Counted from the first letter of the stretch, positions 25,487-36,126 are shown. The stretch: DNA of 64,000 nt from Niabella sp. (GCF_030150205.1 NZ_JASLGT010000024.1:310001-374000); one strand, 5' to 3'. A program made the numbers and translations. The notes: generated from the letters alone by a model not told the origin.

Positions 25487-26311
25487 TTAAAGCCGTATAA
25501 ATAAACGCATCTGCCCGTTATCATCCATTTCGCGGTTACCAATGGCAAACCCGGGAACCACCATGTATTTATTGTTGATCATAAAGCCAAACCGGATCTT
25601 TTGTTCTGGCTTTCCTAATAGAGCTTTGCCCACTTTTAAGATAAAACTGCCTGTTTCTGTTTTTTGTAGTTGAAATGCTGAATGTGCGTAGTCCCAGTTG
25701 TTGAAATCGCCGGCAACAGATACTGCCAATTACAAAATATCAGCCTTCAACGTAATCCGTCCTCTTTCGGTTGGTTCCTTCTTTTCAGCTTTTTCATGGA
25801 TTTCTCGTTCCAGTTCTAGTTCAGCGCCTGTTGCATCATCTTCTAATTGTCTCCTGGTGTTATCGTCCAAACCCTTAAAAGTGGCTGGTAGACCCTCAAC
25901 ATCTCCGTTGTAAATCATTAATGAAATTGCCGAGGCCAATTCTATTGGATTTCCTGTCAGTAAGGAAACAATTGGGTTAGCGCCAATTAAAGTCTTGATT
26001 GCTTTGTTGGTTTTTAAATGGTTTTGCATTTGTTTTATCCAAGATAAAGTTATTTTGAATGCATCAGTAGGGGGAGCGGGAACAGCAATAACGTTTGGTT
26101 GGGATGGACTGGCGGAAGATGCAGAAGGCTGGCGATCAATGTCCTTGGGTCTGGGGTTTCCGGGTTTTTCCATGCCGCTAGATCCGCTTCGCACCTCCTT
26201 GATTTCGGTTACGTGAGCTCCGTTCTTATCAACGGAGGTATGTATTTCTCTTGGTTGAGAAAAAATAGAATTTGTTATAAATAATAAGCAAATGACCATT
26301 GTGATTCTCAT
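25487..26311 (-). pseudogene. Exported protein with C-terminal carbohydrate-binding-like E-set domain, split by an in-frame TAA
   Basis: Codons 1-193 from ATG 26311 encode a signal peptide, a Pro/Ser-rich linker and a helical region, and end at TAA (25730-25732). The same frame continues without a gap: RGRITLKADIL, stop, LAVSVAGDFNNW. That is the first two strands of an AMPK/CBM48-like glycan-binding E-set domain with its typical VAGDFNNW. The stop thus falls inside a beta-strand pair. A one-base change from a sense codon such as CAA or AAA explains it. Sequencing error or readthrough cannot be excluded. The intact product would be about 274 residues. Confidence 0.65.
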
Positions 26312-26559
26312 ATTTTACTGTTTGACTGGTTTAGAAATTACTTGGAATAAGGGTCAGGTGGCTACATCTCATTTTAAACCATTACCTGTATTTATGTCAG
26401 GAAACTAACAGTAAATGCATGTCGGCGTCTAAAGAACTTGCAAAAGAAAGAGAATCCCCGATATCAGCATTGTGGAAATAGTTTCGTCTCCACTAGCTCA
26501 ATAATTAGATTTTTCAATTGGCTGAAAATTTCATATTTTATTGTCTTTAAAAACTGCAT

Positions 26560-28179
26560 ATGAGAAAATTGGTACTCTTGTTTTTGTGTTTGCACTACTG
26601 CTCTATAACACATTCTCAAAATCAAGCCGATTCATTGTTAAAGCTTTTAGACAAAGCTATATTGCAGCGGGACATATACACTAAGTCAAAAGAATTTGTT
26701 TTAGATAGTTTGCAAACAATTGCTAACCAAAATTTGAGCCCGGAAGACAGGTATCAGATATATGACCAGCTATATAAGGCGTATAGCCATTATAATTTGG
26801 ATGAAGCGCTGAACCTTGCCAAAGAAAAAAAACGAATAGCGCTCCAGTTAAACAATGAGCAACGGGTATATGAGGCCGAAATGAATATCGCAGAAATGCT
26901 TGGCAAAATGGGAATGTACAAAGAAACGTTTGACATCATTGATCGCTTGAAAAGAACGAAGCTGGATAAAAATTTATGGGGGTATTATTTTCATGTATAC
27001 CACTCAATTTATTCACTCTTATGGAAAAGCGCATTGGCAAAGGAAGAAAAAGACCGGTACAAAAGCTTAATTGCGCTATACAAGGACTCATTGCTTCAAA
27101 CCTATGATACGGCCTCCATTGTTTATAAATTAAACTATAGTGCCAAACTAATAGATGATAACCAGGCTGCTAGCGCTTTAGCATTTATGACCAATTGTTA
27201 TAAGCAATTAAAAACGCAGGATGCTGAAACGGGGCCTGTAGCCTATGGCCTTGCGTCGGCTTATGAGGCGGTTGGCAATATGGAACAGCAAAAAAAGTAC
27301 CTGGCCATAACTGCATTAACCGATATCAGGGCTGCAGCGAAAAGCTATATTGCCTTGCGCAAGCTGGCCGTTTTATTGTACCAGGAGGGCGACTTGGGGA
27401 GAGCTTACGCTTATATTAAATGTGCGATGGAAGATGCTCATTTTGCCAAAGCCAGGTACCGGATGATCGAGATATCAGAGGCGCTCCCAATCATTGTAGC
27501 GGCCTACAATAAAAAGATGCAGGAGGAAAAAAACACGCTTTCCTGGTATTTGATAGCGATTTCGGTATTGTTCGTGGGTTTATTTCTCGCTGCGGCTTTC
27601 ATATATAAGCAGTTAAGAAAGATCTCCGCAACAGAGTTATTGGTGAAAAAGAAAAATAGCGAATTAACGCAGATCAATGAACAGCTCAAAGAGCTAAACG
27701 GGCGCTTATCCGAATCGGACCAGGTAAAGGAGGTTTACATAGGCTATGTATTTAACCTTTGCTCCTCATATATTAATAAGCTGGAAAATTACCGCATCAA
27801 TTTATATAAAAAACTAAAGGCAAAACAAACCGATGAGGCCTTAAAAATGACTGGTACAGCTTCGCTCGTCACCAATGAGCTCAGGGAATTTTTCCAGAAC
27901 TTTGACGCGGTTTTCCTGAATATCTATCCCCGTTTTATAGAGGAATTCAATAAACTACTAAAAGAAGATGAGCAGGTATTGCCCAGGACCGGGGACATTC
28001 TTACCCCGGAACTAAGAGTATTTGCATTGGTAAGACTGGGAATTTCCGACAGCAGTAAGATTGCCGATTTCCTGCATTATTCTCCCCAAACCGTTTATAA
28101 TTATAAGCTGAAAATAAAGAACAAATTGGCTATCCCACGCGATGATTTTATGGATAAAATTCAGCAAATCGGGAAGTAA
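26560..28179 (+). CDS. DUF6377-like membrane regulator with TPR helices and C-terminal HTH
   Basis: The 539-residue protein has a signal peptide (about 1-19), TPR-like helices in the periplasm (about 60-300), one transmembrane segment (SWYLIAISVLFVGLFLAAAF, about 328-347), a coiled coil (about 350-385) and a cytoplasmic domain. The last 60 residues hold a LuxR-like HTH (FALVRLGISDSSKIADFLHY, then SPQTVYNYKLKIKNKL). This layout fits DUF6377 regulators found just before SusC genes. It probably senses the substrate in the periplasm and controls the SusC/SusD/phosphatase genes 218 bp downstream. Confidence 0.8.
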   Translation: MRKLVLLFLCLHYCSITHSQNQADSLLKLLDKAILQRDIYTKSKEFVLDSLQTIANQNLSPEDRYQIYDQLYKAYSHYNLDEALNLAKEKKRIALQLNNEQRVYEAEMNIAEMLGKMGMYKETFDIIDRLKRTKLDKNLWGYYFHVYHSIYSLLWKSALAKEEKDRYKSLIALYKDSLLQTYDTASIVYKLNYSAKLIDDNQAASALAFMTNCYKQLKTQDAETGPVAYGLASAYEAVGNMEQQKKYLAITALTDIRAAAKSYIALRKLAVLLYQEGDLGRAYAYIKCAMEDAHFAKARYRMIEISEALPIIVAAYNKKMQEEKNTLSWYLIAISVLFVGLFLAAAFIYKQLRKISATELLVKKKNSELTQINEQLKELNGRLSESDQVKEVYIGYVFNLCSSYINKLENYRINLYKKLKAKQTDEALKMTGTASLVTNELREFFQNFDAVFLNIYPRFIEEFNKLLKEDEQVLPRTGDILTPELRVFALVRLGISDSSKIADFLHYSPQTVYNYKLKIKNKLAIPRDDFMDKIQQIGK

Positions 28180-28247
28180 TGCCTTCTCATACCTACCTTA
28201 AGCGTTCCGGGCTTCTACTTTATGAGGCCTGGAGGTGCCTTATATAT

Positions 28248-28268
28248 TGTTGATTATCAATATCAACA
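28248..28268. promoter_or_regulatory. Inverted repeat upstream of the second susC gene
   Basis: TGTTGAT (28248-28254) and ATCAACA (28262-28268) form 7-bp arms around 7 AT-rich bases. It lies 130 bp before the SusC start and could be the site of the DUF6377 regulator. Support is only its symmetry and position. Confidence 0.3.
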
Positions 28269-28397
28269 GGTAATTGTTGTTAGCTTTTTGCCTACTTTTC
28301 GTTTCTACTGCTGTTCTAAACGGATGAACCTGCTGATATTTTTGGTGAAGCGAGCAATGCCATATTCATCACCAAAATTTTCAAATCTAATTTAATC

Positions 28398-31346
28398 ATG
28401 AATTCGTTTATCCGGAAAAGAGATCTGCTGATCCCTGTGCTTTTACTTGCCATACAGCTAAGCTTTGGCTTTACGGCAACTGCCCAGGAGCTAATAAGTG
28501 TTAAAGGAACAGTGACAGACCGGGCGACCGGAAAAGCCATCGCCGGTGCCAGTATTTCAGTTAAGGGAAGAAACGGGGGAACGCTCACGGATTCCGCGGG
28601 CAATTTTCAGCTTCGTTTGGCCGGGAATACGCTTTTAACTATTTCGAGCATAGGATATAAGACTGCCGAAATAAAAACCGATCAACCGGTCCTGGCTATT
28701 TCACTTGACCCGGTTGCCGAAAACCTGGGTGAAGTAGTAGTGATCGGTTACGGACAGGTAAAAAAGGGCGATGCAACCGGTGCGCTTGCTACACTCAAAC
28801 CTGATCCCCTGAATAAAGGCTTGCAGGTAACGCCGCAGGATGCCCTGGTAGGGAAAATAGCAGGCGTAAATATTGTGCCCGGCAGCGGGGCACCTGGCAG
28901 TGAAGGCATTATCCGGATCCGCATGGGCGCTTCACTTTCAGCGTCCAACGATCCGCTCATCGTGATCGATGGGGTACCCACCGGCAGCGGAGCGCCCTTA
29001 AGCTCCATCAACCCGAACGATATTGAGACCTTTACTGTGCTGAAAGATGCTTCGGCAACAGCAATATATGGTTCCCGGGCATCCAATGGGGTCATCATCA
29101 TTACCACCAAAAAAGGAAGCATTAACGGATCGAAGCCGCATATAAACTACACCTCCAATATTACTCTGAGCCAGGTGCCGCACTATTATGACGTGCTTTC
29201 CGCAGACGAGTACCGCAACGTATTTACAGAAAAGGCAAACGCACCTGCCGATTTTCAATTGGGAACCGCCAATACCAACTGGCAAAAAGAGATCTATCAA
29301 ACAGCAATTGGGAATGACCATAATCTCTCTGTAACCGGTAATTCCGGGCAATTACCCTATCGGCTGTCTGCTGGTTATACAAATCAGAATGGTATCCTGA
29401 AAGAAAATAAATATCAGCGCACGAACCTGGGGCTGGGCCTTTCTCCCAAATTTTTAAACCGGCACTTGTCGCTCGATATCAATTTAAAGGGGAGTATCGA
29501 AAGGGAGCGACCAGTATCGAACGGGGTGATCGGCAGTGCTATTACATTTGATCCTACGCGACCAGTATATCAAACCTACCCAGATAGCACGGGCCTGGGT
29601 TATTATGTATGGATGAACGGCGGCAAGCCCGTAACACTGGCGGCCAGTAACCCCGTTGCTGATCTGGAGCTGGCAGATAAGCTGGACCTGATCAAACGAT
29701 CGATCGGTAATATCGCAGTAGATTATAAAGTACACGGATTTGAAGACCTGCGCCTCAATATGAACCTGGGCTATGACGTACGCAAACGGGATTATTCAGA
29801 AACCATTCCTGATAAGGCGCCTTCGATGTATACCTCAAACCGCAATGACGGGCGGGGGCGCTTTCTTACCCAGGATGACCAAAATACGAACTACATTTTT
29901 ACTGCCTATGCAAATTATGTAAAAAAGATAACGCCCTTGCATAAAGTAGATGCAATGGCAGGTTACGAATGGCAGCGGTTCTGGTACAAAACGGTTCCCA
30001 AAAGCGTGGTAAAGGGAGTGGATGATACTTCAGTTCCAGATGAGGATGTGCTGTACCTGCTTTCTTTTTTTGGCAGGGTCAATTATTCGTTCGGACAAAA
30101 GATATTGCTTACCGGTACGCTGCGCGCAGACGCCTCTTCCCGGTTCTCCCCGCAAAACCGCTGGGGATATTTCCCCTCAGCTGCACTGGCCTATCGCCTG
30201 GCAGATGAAAACTTTATCCGGAACAGTAAAACAATATCAGACCTCAAACTCCGGCTTAGCTACGGGCAAACAGGTCAGCAGGATATTGGCGGCTACCACC
30301 CCTACCTTGCCAGCTATACTATTTCTACCGATGCCGCCCGGTACCGGTTTGGCGACAGCTGGTTAAACATGTACCGTCCCAACGGGTATGACCCTAACAT
30401 CCGCTGGGAAACAACCAGTACCTATAATTTAGGGATCGATTTCGGATTCCTTAAGAACCGGATCTTTGGCAGCATTGATCTCTATAACCGTTATACCCGT
30501 GATCTGTTGAACCGGATCGCTGTTCCTGCCGGAAGCAACTTTACCAATATCATTGAAACCAATATCGGCGACATGGAAAGCAAAGGGTTTGAAATAGCGC
30601 TGGGCGGAACGCCGATTAAAAAAACAGATTTTGAGTGGAGCATCAACGGCAATTTCACTTATGGCACCGCTAAAATAAAAAAACTCAACACCATTGATAC
30701 CGAAAACAATTATGTAAAAACCGGCACCATCAGTCGCAATGACTTCCAGGTACAAAAAGTAGGTGAAACTCCGAATACTTTCTTTTTATTGAAACAAGCG
30801 TATGATGATAGCGGGAAACCGCTTGAGGGTAAGTATGTGTCAAAAGACGGCAGCATTACCAGTAGTGAGCAGGATGCCAATAAATACATAACCGGCAAAA
30901 GTTCCAGGGTACCCTATTATTATGGTACTTCCACACGGCTGCGGTACAAGCGTATAGATATGGGCATCAACGGCCACGGCAGCTTTGGTAACTATGTATT
31001 CAACTACCAGCAGGCCAACCAGGCATTCATTTCGCTGTTCAGTTCTGAAAAAGTATCAAGTAATATTTCCCGCGCAGCATTGAATAGAGGATTTACCCAG
31101 CAGCGGTATTTTTCAGATCTCTTTTTGGAGAATGGAGCATTCTACAGGCTGGACAACATTACGCTCGGTTACACCCTTCCAAAATTGTGGAAGGAGGACG
31201 CCAGCCTGCGTATTGCACTCAGCGCGCAAAACGTGCACACTTTTACAAACTACTCAGGAGTAGATCCGGAGATATATACGGGCCTCGACAACAATATTTA
31301 TCAGCGTCCAAGGATATACACCCTGTCATTTAACCTTAACTTTTGA
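28398..31346 (+). CDS. SusC/RagA-like TonB-dependent outer-membrane transporter
   Basis: The 982-residue protein has a signal peptide (about 1-30), a carboxypeptidase-D-like domain (ISVKGTVTDRATGKAIAGAS, about 34-110), a TonB-box-like stretch (LGEVVVIGYGQVKKGDATGA), a plug with DPLIVIDGVPTG and the signature IYGSRASNGVIIITTKKG (about 223-240), and a barrel that ends IYTLSFNLNF. It pairs with the SusD 4 bp downstream. The phosphatase next in the operon suggests that the cargo is a phosphorylated compound such as inositol phosphate; that is inference. Confidence 0.93.
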   Translation: MNSFIRKRDLLIPVLLLAIQLSFGFTATAQELISVKGTVTDRATGKAIAGASISVKGRNGGTLTDSAGNFQLRLAGNTLLTISSIGYKTAEIKTDQPVLAISLDPVAENLGEVVVIGYGQVKKGDATGALATLKPDPLNKGLQVTPQDALVGKIAGVNIVPGSGAPGSEGIIRIRMGASLSASNDPLIVIDGVPTGSGAPLSSINPNDIETFTVLKDASATAIYGSRASNGVIIITTKKGSINGSKPHINYTSNITLSQVPHYYDVLSADEYRNVFTEKANAPADFQLGTANTNWQKEIYQTAIGNDHNLSVTGNSGQLPYRLSAGYTNQNGILKENKYQRTNLGLGLSPKFLNRHLSLDINLKGSIERERPVSNGVIGSAITFDPTRPVYQTYPDSTGLGYYVWMNGGKPVTLAASNPVADLELADKLDLIKRSIGNIAVDYKVHGFEDLRLNMNLGYDVRKRDYSETIPDKAPSMYTSNRNDGRGRFLTQDDQNTNYIFTAYANYVKKITPLHKVDAMAGYEWQRFWYKTVPKSVVKGVDDTSVPDEDVLYLLSFFGRVNYSFGQKILLTGTLRADASSRFSPQNRWGYFPSAALAYRLADENFIRNSKTISDLKLRLSYGQTGQQDIGGYHPYLASYTISTDAARYRFGDSWLNMYRPNGYDPNIRWETTSTYNLGIDFGFLKNRIFGSIDLYNRYTRDLLNRIAVPAGSNFTNIIETNIGDMESKGFEIALGGTPIKKTDFEWSINGNFTYGTAKIKKLNTIDTENNYVKTGTISRNDFQVQKVGETPNTFFLLKQAYDDSGKPLEGKYVSKDGSITSSEQDANKYITGKSSRVPYYYGTSTRLRYKRIDMGINGHGSFGNYVFNYQQANQAFISLFSSEKVSSNISRAALNRGFTQQRYFSDLFLENGAFYRLDNITLGYTLPKLWKEDASLRIALSAQNVHTFTNYSGVDPEIYTGLDNNIYQRPRIYTLSFNLNF

Positions 31347-31350
31347 AATT

Positions 31351-33024
31351 ATGAAACTCAATAATCTTATTTATATATTTAGTTGTGTATTACTCGCATC
31401 CTGCGTTAAAGATCTGAATACATTACCGCTTAATAAAAAGCAACTGATCAACGAAGATGTATATAAAACAGCTGCTGGCTACCAGGGGGTTTTAGCTAAA
31501 TGTTACGGTTCACTTATTTTAAACGGCCAGGCGGGTCCGGATAGCGATGGCGACCTGGGTGGTTTGGATGTGGGGTATAGTGGCTATACCCGTGCACTCT
31601 TCTATTTGCAGGACTGTACCACCGATGAAATTGCGCTCCACTCCGGCAGTTCGCAGGGCTCCCGCGATCTGTTGTTCCTGAACTGGAATCCCTCCACTAT
31701 GATCATGAAATACTCCTATTACCGTCTCTATATGTCTATTGCCTATTGCAATGAATTTTTGCGCGAAGCAACAGACGACAAGCTAAAGGATCGTGGTTTA
31801 TACGAAACGCTTAAAAATGAAATTGAGGCATACCGCGCAGAAGTGCGCTTCATCCGCGCCTATTGTTATAGCATGGTGTGTGATCTTTATGGTTCCGGTC
31901 CGTTTATTGACGAAACGATGCCGGTAGGCGTAATTCCTCAACAAAAAACAAGGGCCGCCATTTACGATTATGTCGTGTCAGAGCTGGAGGATGTAAAATC
32001 ACGCTTAAAAGCGCCCGGTACCAATGTGTTTGGCCGTGTGGACCAGGTGGCTTCCTGGTTTTTGCTGGCACGCGTATATCTGAATGCCCAAACTTGGGTT
32101 GGAAAAAATGAATATGAAAAAGCATATCAGTATGCTAAAAGTATTATTACCGGTGGCACTTATCCTTTGGCGCCGGATTACCGTTTTATATTCCTCGCAG
32201 ATAATAATACCTGCAAAGAAATTATATGGCCATTGGCACAGGACCAAAACAATACCATTAATAGCGCCGGTACCAATTTTTTAATCAAAGCGCTCATCAA
32301 TGGAGATATGAGCAATTACTACCTCACGGGGATCGGTGCACGGGGCTGGGGAAATGCGCGGGTAAAAACCCAGCTGGTAGACAAGTTCGAGTTATCTGAC
32401 CAAACCTTTGATGCCACTGATACCTGGGGCGATAAAAAGAAGGACAAACGCGCGCAATTCTTTACTATCGGCCACACCAAGGCTACCTGGGTTGCCGGTA
32501 AGAGCTTTCAGAATGATTTCAACAACGGGTACGCATGCATCAAGTGGCGCAATGTAACAAAGGACCGTAAGGACCTGGCCCCAGGTGGCACTACCTATAG
32601 TTCGGTTAATTACCCTATGTTTCGTACAGCTGATGCTTACCTGATGGCTGCAGAGGCTATATTGCGCGGAGCGGGAGGCGGAAGAGCTGAAGCCTTGAAT
32701 TATGTAAACGAGATCCGCGACCGCGCTTATTTATCGGGAAACTACGGCGCCGGTGTTTCCGGTAGGATCAATGACGCCCAGCTGACGCTTGATTTTATCC
32801 TGGATGAACGCGCGCGTGAGCTGCACACCGAATCGGTACGGCGTACCGATCTGATCCGTTTCAATAGATTTACAAAAGGCTATAACTGGGATTGGAAGGG
32901 AAGTGACGGTACTGCTAATAACTATATAGGCAAGGATGTGGATGATAAATTTAAACTGTTTCCTATTCCACAGGATGAATTTACCGTTAATCCCAATTTG
33001 ACACAAAACCCTGATTTCAAATAG
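31351..33024 (+). CDS. SusD/RagB-like outer-membrane lipoprotein
   Basis: The 557-residue protein has a lipoprotein signal (FSCVLLASC with Cys about 18), SusD-type TPR helices (RFIRAYCYSMVCDLYGSGPF at about 165-185), FLLARVYLNAQ, and the C-terminal FILDERARELHTESVRRTDLIRFNRF block. It begins 4 bp after the SusC stop. It is the surface-exposed substrate lid for that transporter. The nearest following gene is the histidine phosphatase 42 bp on. Confidence 0.92.
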   Translation: MKLNNLIYIFSCVLLASCVKDLNTLPLNKKQLINEDVYKTAAGYQGVLAKCYGSLILNGQAGPDSDGDLGGLDVGYSGYTRALFYLQDCTTDEIALHSGSSQGSRDLLFLNWNPSTMIMKYSYYRLYMSIAYCNEFLREATDDKLKDRGLYETLKNEIEAYRAEVRFIRAYCYSMVCDLYGSGPFIDETMPVGVIPQQKTRAAIYDYVVSELEDVKSRLKAPGTNVFGRVDQVASWFLLARVYLNAQTWVGKNEYEKAYQYAKSIITGGTYPLAPDYRFIFLADNNTCKEIIWPLAQDQNNTINSAGTNFLIKALINGDMSNYYLTGIGARGWGNARVKTQLVDKFELSDQTFDATDTWGDKKKDKRAQFFTIGHTKATWVAGKSFQNDFNNGYACIKWRNVTKDRKDLAPGGTTYSSVNYPMFRTADAYLMAAEAILRGAGGGRAEALNYVNEIRDRAYLSGNYGAGVSGRINDAQLTLDFILDERARELHTESVRRTDLIRFNRFTKGYNWDWKGSDGTANNYIGKDVDDKFKLFPIPQDEFTVNPNLTQNPDFK

Positions 33025-33066
33025 TTGTAGAAGACTAAACAAAATTGAAAATCAAAATCGGCAAAA

Positions 33067-34356
33067 ATGCGTTTATTTACCCTTGCTCTTCAGCGTGGCC
33101 TAATTCTGCTCTTTTTAGTATGTTTCAATCAATATATTGTTATGGCACAAACATCAAAGGAAGAGATTTTCAAAACGCTGGAAAAATCAGGCGGTGTCAA
33201 TTACGCCTACCCCGATAGTAGCTCCGCCACTTTAACGCCACCGCCTCCGGGGTATCACTCTTTCTATATCAGTCATTTTGGGCGCCATGGTTCCCGCTAC
33301 CTGGTAGAAGACAGCGAGTATAAAAAAGTATTGGATATCTTTCAGCAGGCCGATTCAGTTCATACCCTTAGTCCGTTAGGCAAAACAGTTTATCAAAAGC
33401 TGCAACTTATATGGGAAGCTGCTAAAGGGCATGGTGGAAGTCTTACCCCTTTGGGTATTAGTCAGCTGAGGAATATAGCCAGGCGTATGTACCTGCACTA
33501 CAAGGATGTTTTTATGGACGGCGCGCAGGTAACTGCCGTATCGACAACTTCCGGGCGCTGCATACATAGTATGAATCTTTTTTGCGAACAATTGAAAGAA
33601 CTTAATACGAAACTCGAAATACAGCAGGATGCCGATAGCCGTCATATGAAATATTTGAATTATCATACGGATAGGGCTGTCGCATTCAGATATGCCCCGG
33701 ACGGCTGGCGCGTGGCATACGCTCAGTTTGAAAGAGAACACATACAACCAGAACGCTTGATAAAAACCTTATTTGCCGATGGCGGTTATGCAAATGCACA
33801 CATAAATGCGGCCACCTTGATGTGGAATCTATACGATATTGCTAGTAATCTACAAAATATGCAAAGCCCTGTTTCTTTGTATCCTATTTTCACAAAAGAT
33901 GAACTCTTCAACCTCTGGCAATGCAGGAACTATAGTCTTTATGTACAGTACGCCAATGCTGCTGTTAACCAGTGCATGATGATGGAAAATGCCAAGCCAC
34001 TTTTAAAAGATATAATAGAAAAAGCCAATAGTGTTATCGCAAACCAGGAGAATGGAGCTTCGTTCCGTTTTGGTCATGATGGCAATATTATCCCGTTGGC
34101 GATGCTGCTGCATTTAGAAAATAGTTACGGGAGCATTCCCGATCCTGAACAATATTATAAAGTATGGAGTGATTTTAAGGTGGCTCCAATGGCGGCCAAT
34201 ATACAGATTGTATTTTTCCAAAAGTCCGGCTCTAAAGATGTATTGGTAAAGTTCCTGCAAAACGAACACGAAGTTTTGGTGCCACCGGTCAAATGCCACC
34301 AGCCCCCCTATTATCTTTGGAGAGACGTGCTAGCCTATTACCAGTCACTGCTCTAA
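33067..34356 (+). CDS. MINPP/phytase-type histidine phosphatase, exported
   Basis: The signal peptide (about 1-27) precedes a branch-2 histidine phosphatase. The phosphohistidine motif is SHFGRHGSRY with R73-H74-G75, and the proton-donor motif is FRFGHDGNI with H337-D338. The HD form, rather than HAE, is shared with multiple inositol-polyphosphate phosphatases and phytases of Bacteroidota such as the B. thetaiotaomicron MINPP. It likely releases phosphate from inositol phosphates or related esters in the periplasm or at the surface, working with the SusC/SusD pair. The length, 429 residues, fits that family. Confidence 0.82.
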   Translation: MRLFTLALQRGLILLFLVCFNQYIVMAQTSKEEIFKTLEKSGGVNYAYPDSSSATLTPPPPGYHSFYISHFGRHGSRYLVEDSEYKKVLDIFQQADSVHTLSPLGKTVYQKLQLIWEAAKGHGGSLTPLGISQLRNIARRMYLHYKDVFMDGAQVTAVSTTSGRCIHSMNLFCEQLKELNTKLEIQQDADSRHMKYLNYHTDRAVAFRYAPDGWRVAYAQFEREHIQPERLIKTLFADGGYANAHINAATLMWNLYDIASNLQNMQSPVSLYPIFTKDELFNLWQCRNYSLYVQYANAAVNQCMMMENAKPLLKDIIEKANSVIANQENGASFRFGHDGNIIPLAMLLHLENSYGSIPDPEQYYKVWSDFKVAPMAANIQIVFFQKSGSKDVLVKFLQNEHEVLVPPVKCHQPPYYLWRDVLAYYQSLL

Positions 34357-34439
34357 CCCGTCTTTTACTGCCCTTTTACGTCCGGCGCGCCCGCGTCCTG
34401 GCATTGCTTTGCATTTTTTCACATTTTAAACCATAAAAA

Positions 34440-35819
34440 ATGAACGACAATTTCATTGGGAACATCAACCCCAGATTGCGGCAAATTTTTGATTTAAATG
34501 AGCTGCCCGAAGTTACATTGAACGTTACTGTAGCGCACTGGAACGATCTGCTAAGCGCCTACGACAAAGATCCCGAGGCGAATTACTGGATCGAAGGAAC
34601 CTACCATTTTAAAGGAAGCCGGCAGATACCCGATCAAGTATTGTATAGAATCGGCCTCAGGGTTCGCGGTAACTTAAGCCGTAGCAGGCCTGAAGGAAAT
34701 GAAGGCGAGCCCCACAATCCCGTTAACCCCGTTTGGCGACAGGCCAGCTTTGCTTTATAGTTCTCACGCTATATCCCTAACCAGACCTTTGAAGGGTTAT
34801 CCCGCCTTGACTTGAAGTTCATTCGCGAAGATCCCACGCGTGTCCGGGAGGTATATAGCTTTGATCTTCTGCAACAAGCGGGTATTTCTACTGGCCCATT
34901 AATGAGTATGTGCCGTTTTTTTATACAGGTTGGTGAGGAAAGCCCGGGCTATTTCGGAATTTATAAACTTAAGGAATTTATTGATGAAGACTATCTCAAC
35001 AACAGACAGACTTTTTTAGAGGGTCCTGTTCCCGGAACACGGGTCCCATTCTTATGGAAGGGTGATAATAAAGCAGCCCTGAATGACTATGATCCTGTAG
35101 TAATTGAAAACCGGGATATATATGACTTAAGAACCAATACTAATCAACGTCCACTGGCGAATCAGCAGTTGACCGATTTTGTTCGCAACCTTGTAACTCT
35201 TGAAGGAGACACTTTGCGAAACTGGGCCATTGAAACAATTGATGTACCCCTGCTGCTGCGCACCTATATGGCAAATGTCATCTGTGGAAACATGGACGAC
35301 TACTGGTTCAATTCAAATAACTTTAATTTTTATTTCAATACGCATGGACGCTTTTTTTTAATCCCCAATGATTTTGATGCAACACTTGGAACCGGCTGGG
35401 GCATTGACGCCGGCAAACAAGATCTTATGCAATGGGGAAACCCCGGTTATCCGCTAATTGTCAAGCTGGTTACCCAGATTCAGGAATTTAAGCAGCTTTA
35501 TATAGACGCATTTCATGAGTTAACCAACGCACGAACCGGGCCCTTTCATGTAAGTCGGAGCATTCCTCGTATCGAGAAATGGCAAAACCTGATCATCCAT
35601 TATCTATGGGATCAAACAATTCATAACAGATGTAATAATGAAGGCGCCGGTTGTGTTTTCGGAGCACAGGGAATACATTCTCAAACACCATATCGCGATG
35701 AAACAGCCTGGTGGTCATCAGGAGGAAACAATAGCAACTACCGGTTATTAGGACAGGGAGCGAACAACTTTTTTGAGGTGAGCGGCAGCGTGGACCGCCC
35801 TCCGCAAATACGTGATTAG
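34440..35819 (+). pseudogene. CotH-like protein kinase gene interrupted by an in-frame TAG
   Basis: The frame opens at ATG 34440, meets TAG at 34758-34760 (FAL, stop, FSRYIPNQ) and then continues in the same frame to 35819. The joined product would be about 459 residues. CotH features span the break: LRVRGNLSRSRP before it, and LDLKFIREDPTRVREVYSFD, NVICGNMDDYWFNSNNFNFY and FFLIPNDFDATLGTGWG after it. CotH proteins are atypical kinases. No signal peptide is visible. A restart at 34812 would lack the N-terminal lobe. A point mutation or a sequencing error is likely. It follows the phosphatase gene by 83 bp. Confidence 0.72.
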
Positions 35820-35882
35820 GATCAGACCTTATAATGCTATACTACAAAATAGACGTAGCAAAAAACGACACATAGACAAACG

Positions 35883-35926
35883 AAGTGGGGTCCCCCCGTA
35901 TTTTTATACAGGGGTCACCCACTTTT
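35883..35926. terminator. Strong imperfect hairpin after the CotH-like gene
   Basis: The arms AAGTGGGGTCCCCCCGTAT (35883-35901) and ATACAGGGGTCACCCACTT (35906-35924) pair with a few mismatches around TTTT and are followed by TT. It could terminate the operon or be a mobile palindromic repeat. Confidence 0.5.
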
Positions 35927-35961
35927 AGTGGCATCAATTCGAAATAACTGAGTATCAGCTT

Positions 35962-36126
35962 TCATTTTGCGTGTATTACTAATTTAGCGCCACTAGAATC
36001 AATTCCGCCCACAGCACTCAACACTTTTCCGGTAGCGTTTAAAGGACAAAGTTGATCGTAATCCCCTCCTGGCTAAGTGATTGTCCAACGGATACTATTA
36101 GTATTTTGATCTTTATAAATATTCAT
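35962..36126 (-). pseudogene. Possible gene remnant with an in-frame TAG
   Basis: On the minus strand, ATG 36126 gives 17 codons (MNIYKDQNTNSIRWTIT), a TAG at 36073-36075, and then a protein-like stretch including DYDQLCPLNATGKVLSAVGG before a TGA at 35962. An overlapping 3' tail of another frame (ending KEMTMDEYL) lies just upstream. I do not recognise a family. With such short stretches a chance reading is possible. The surrounding region, 35820-36395, has no intact gene. Confidence 0.25.
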
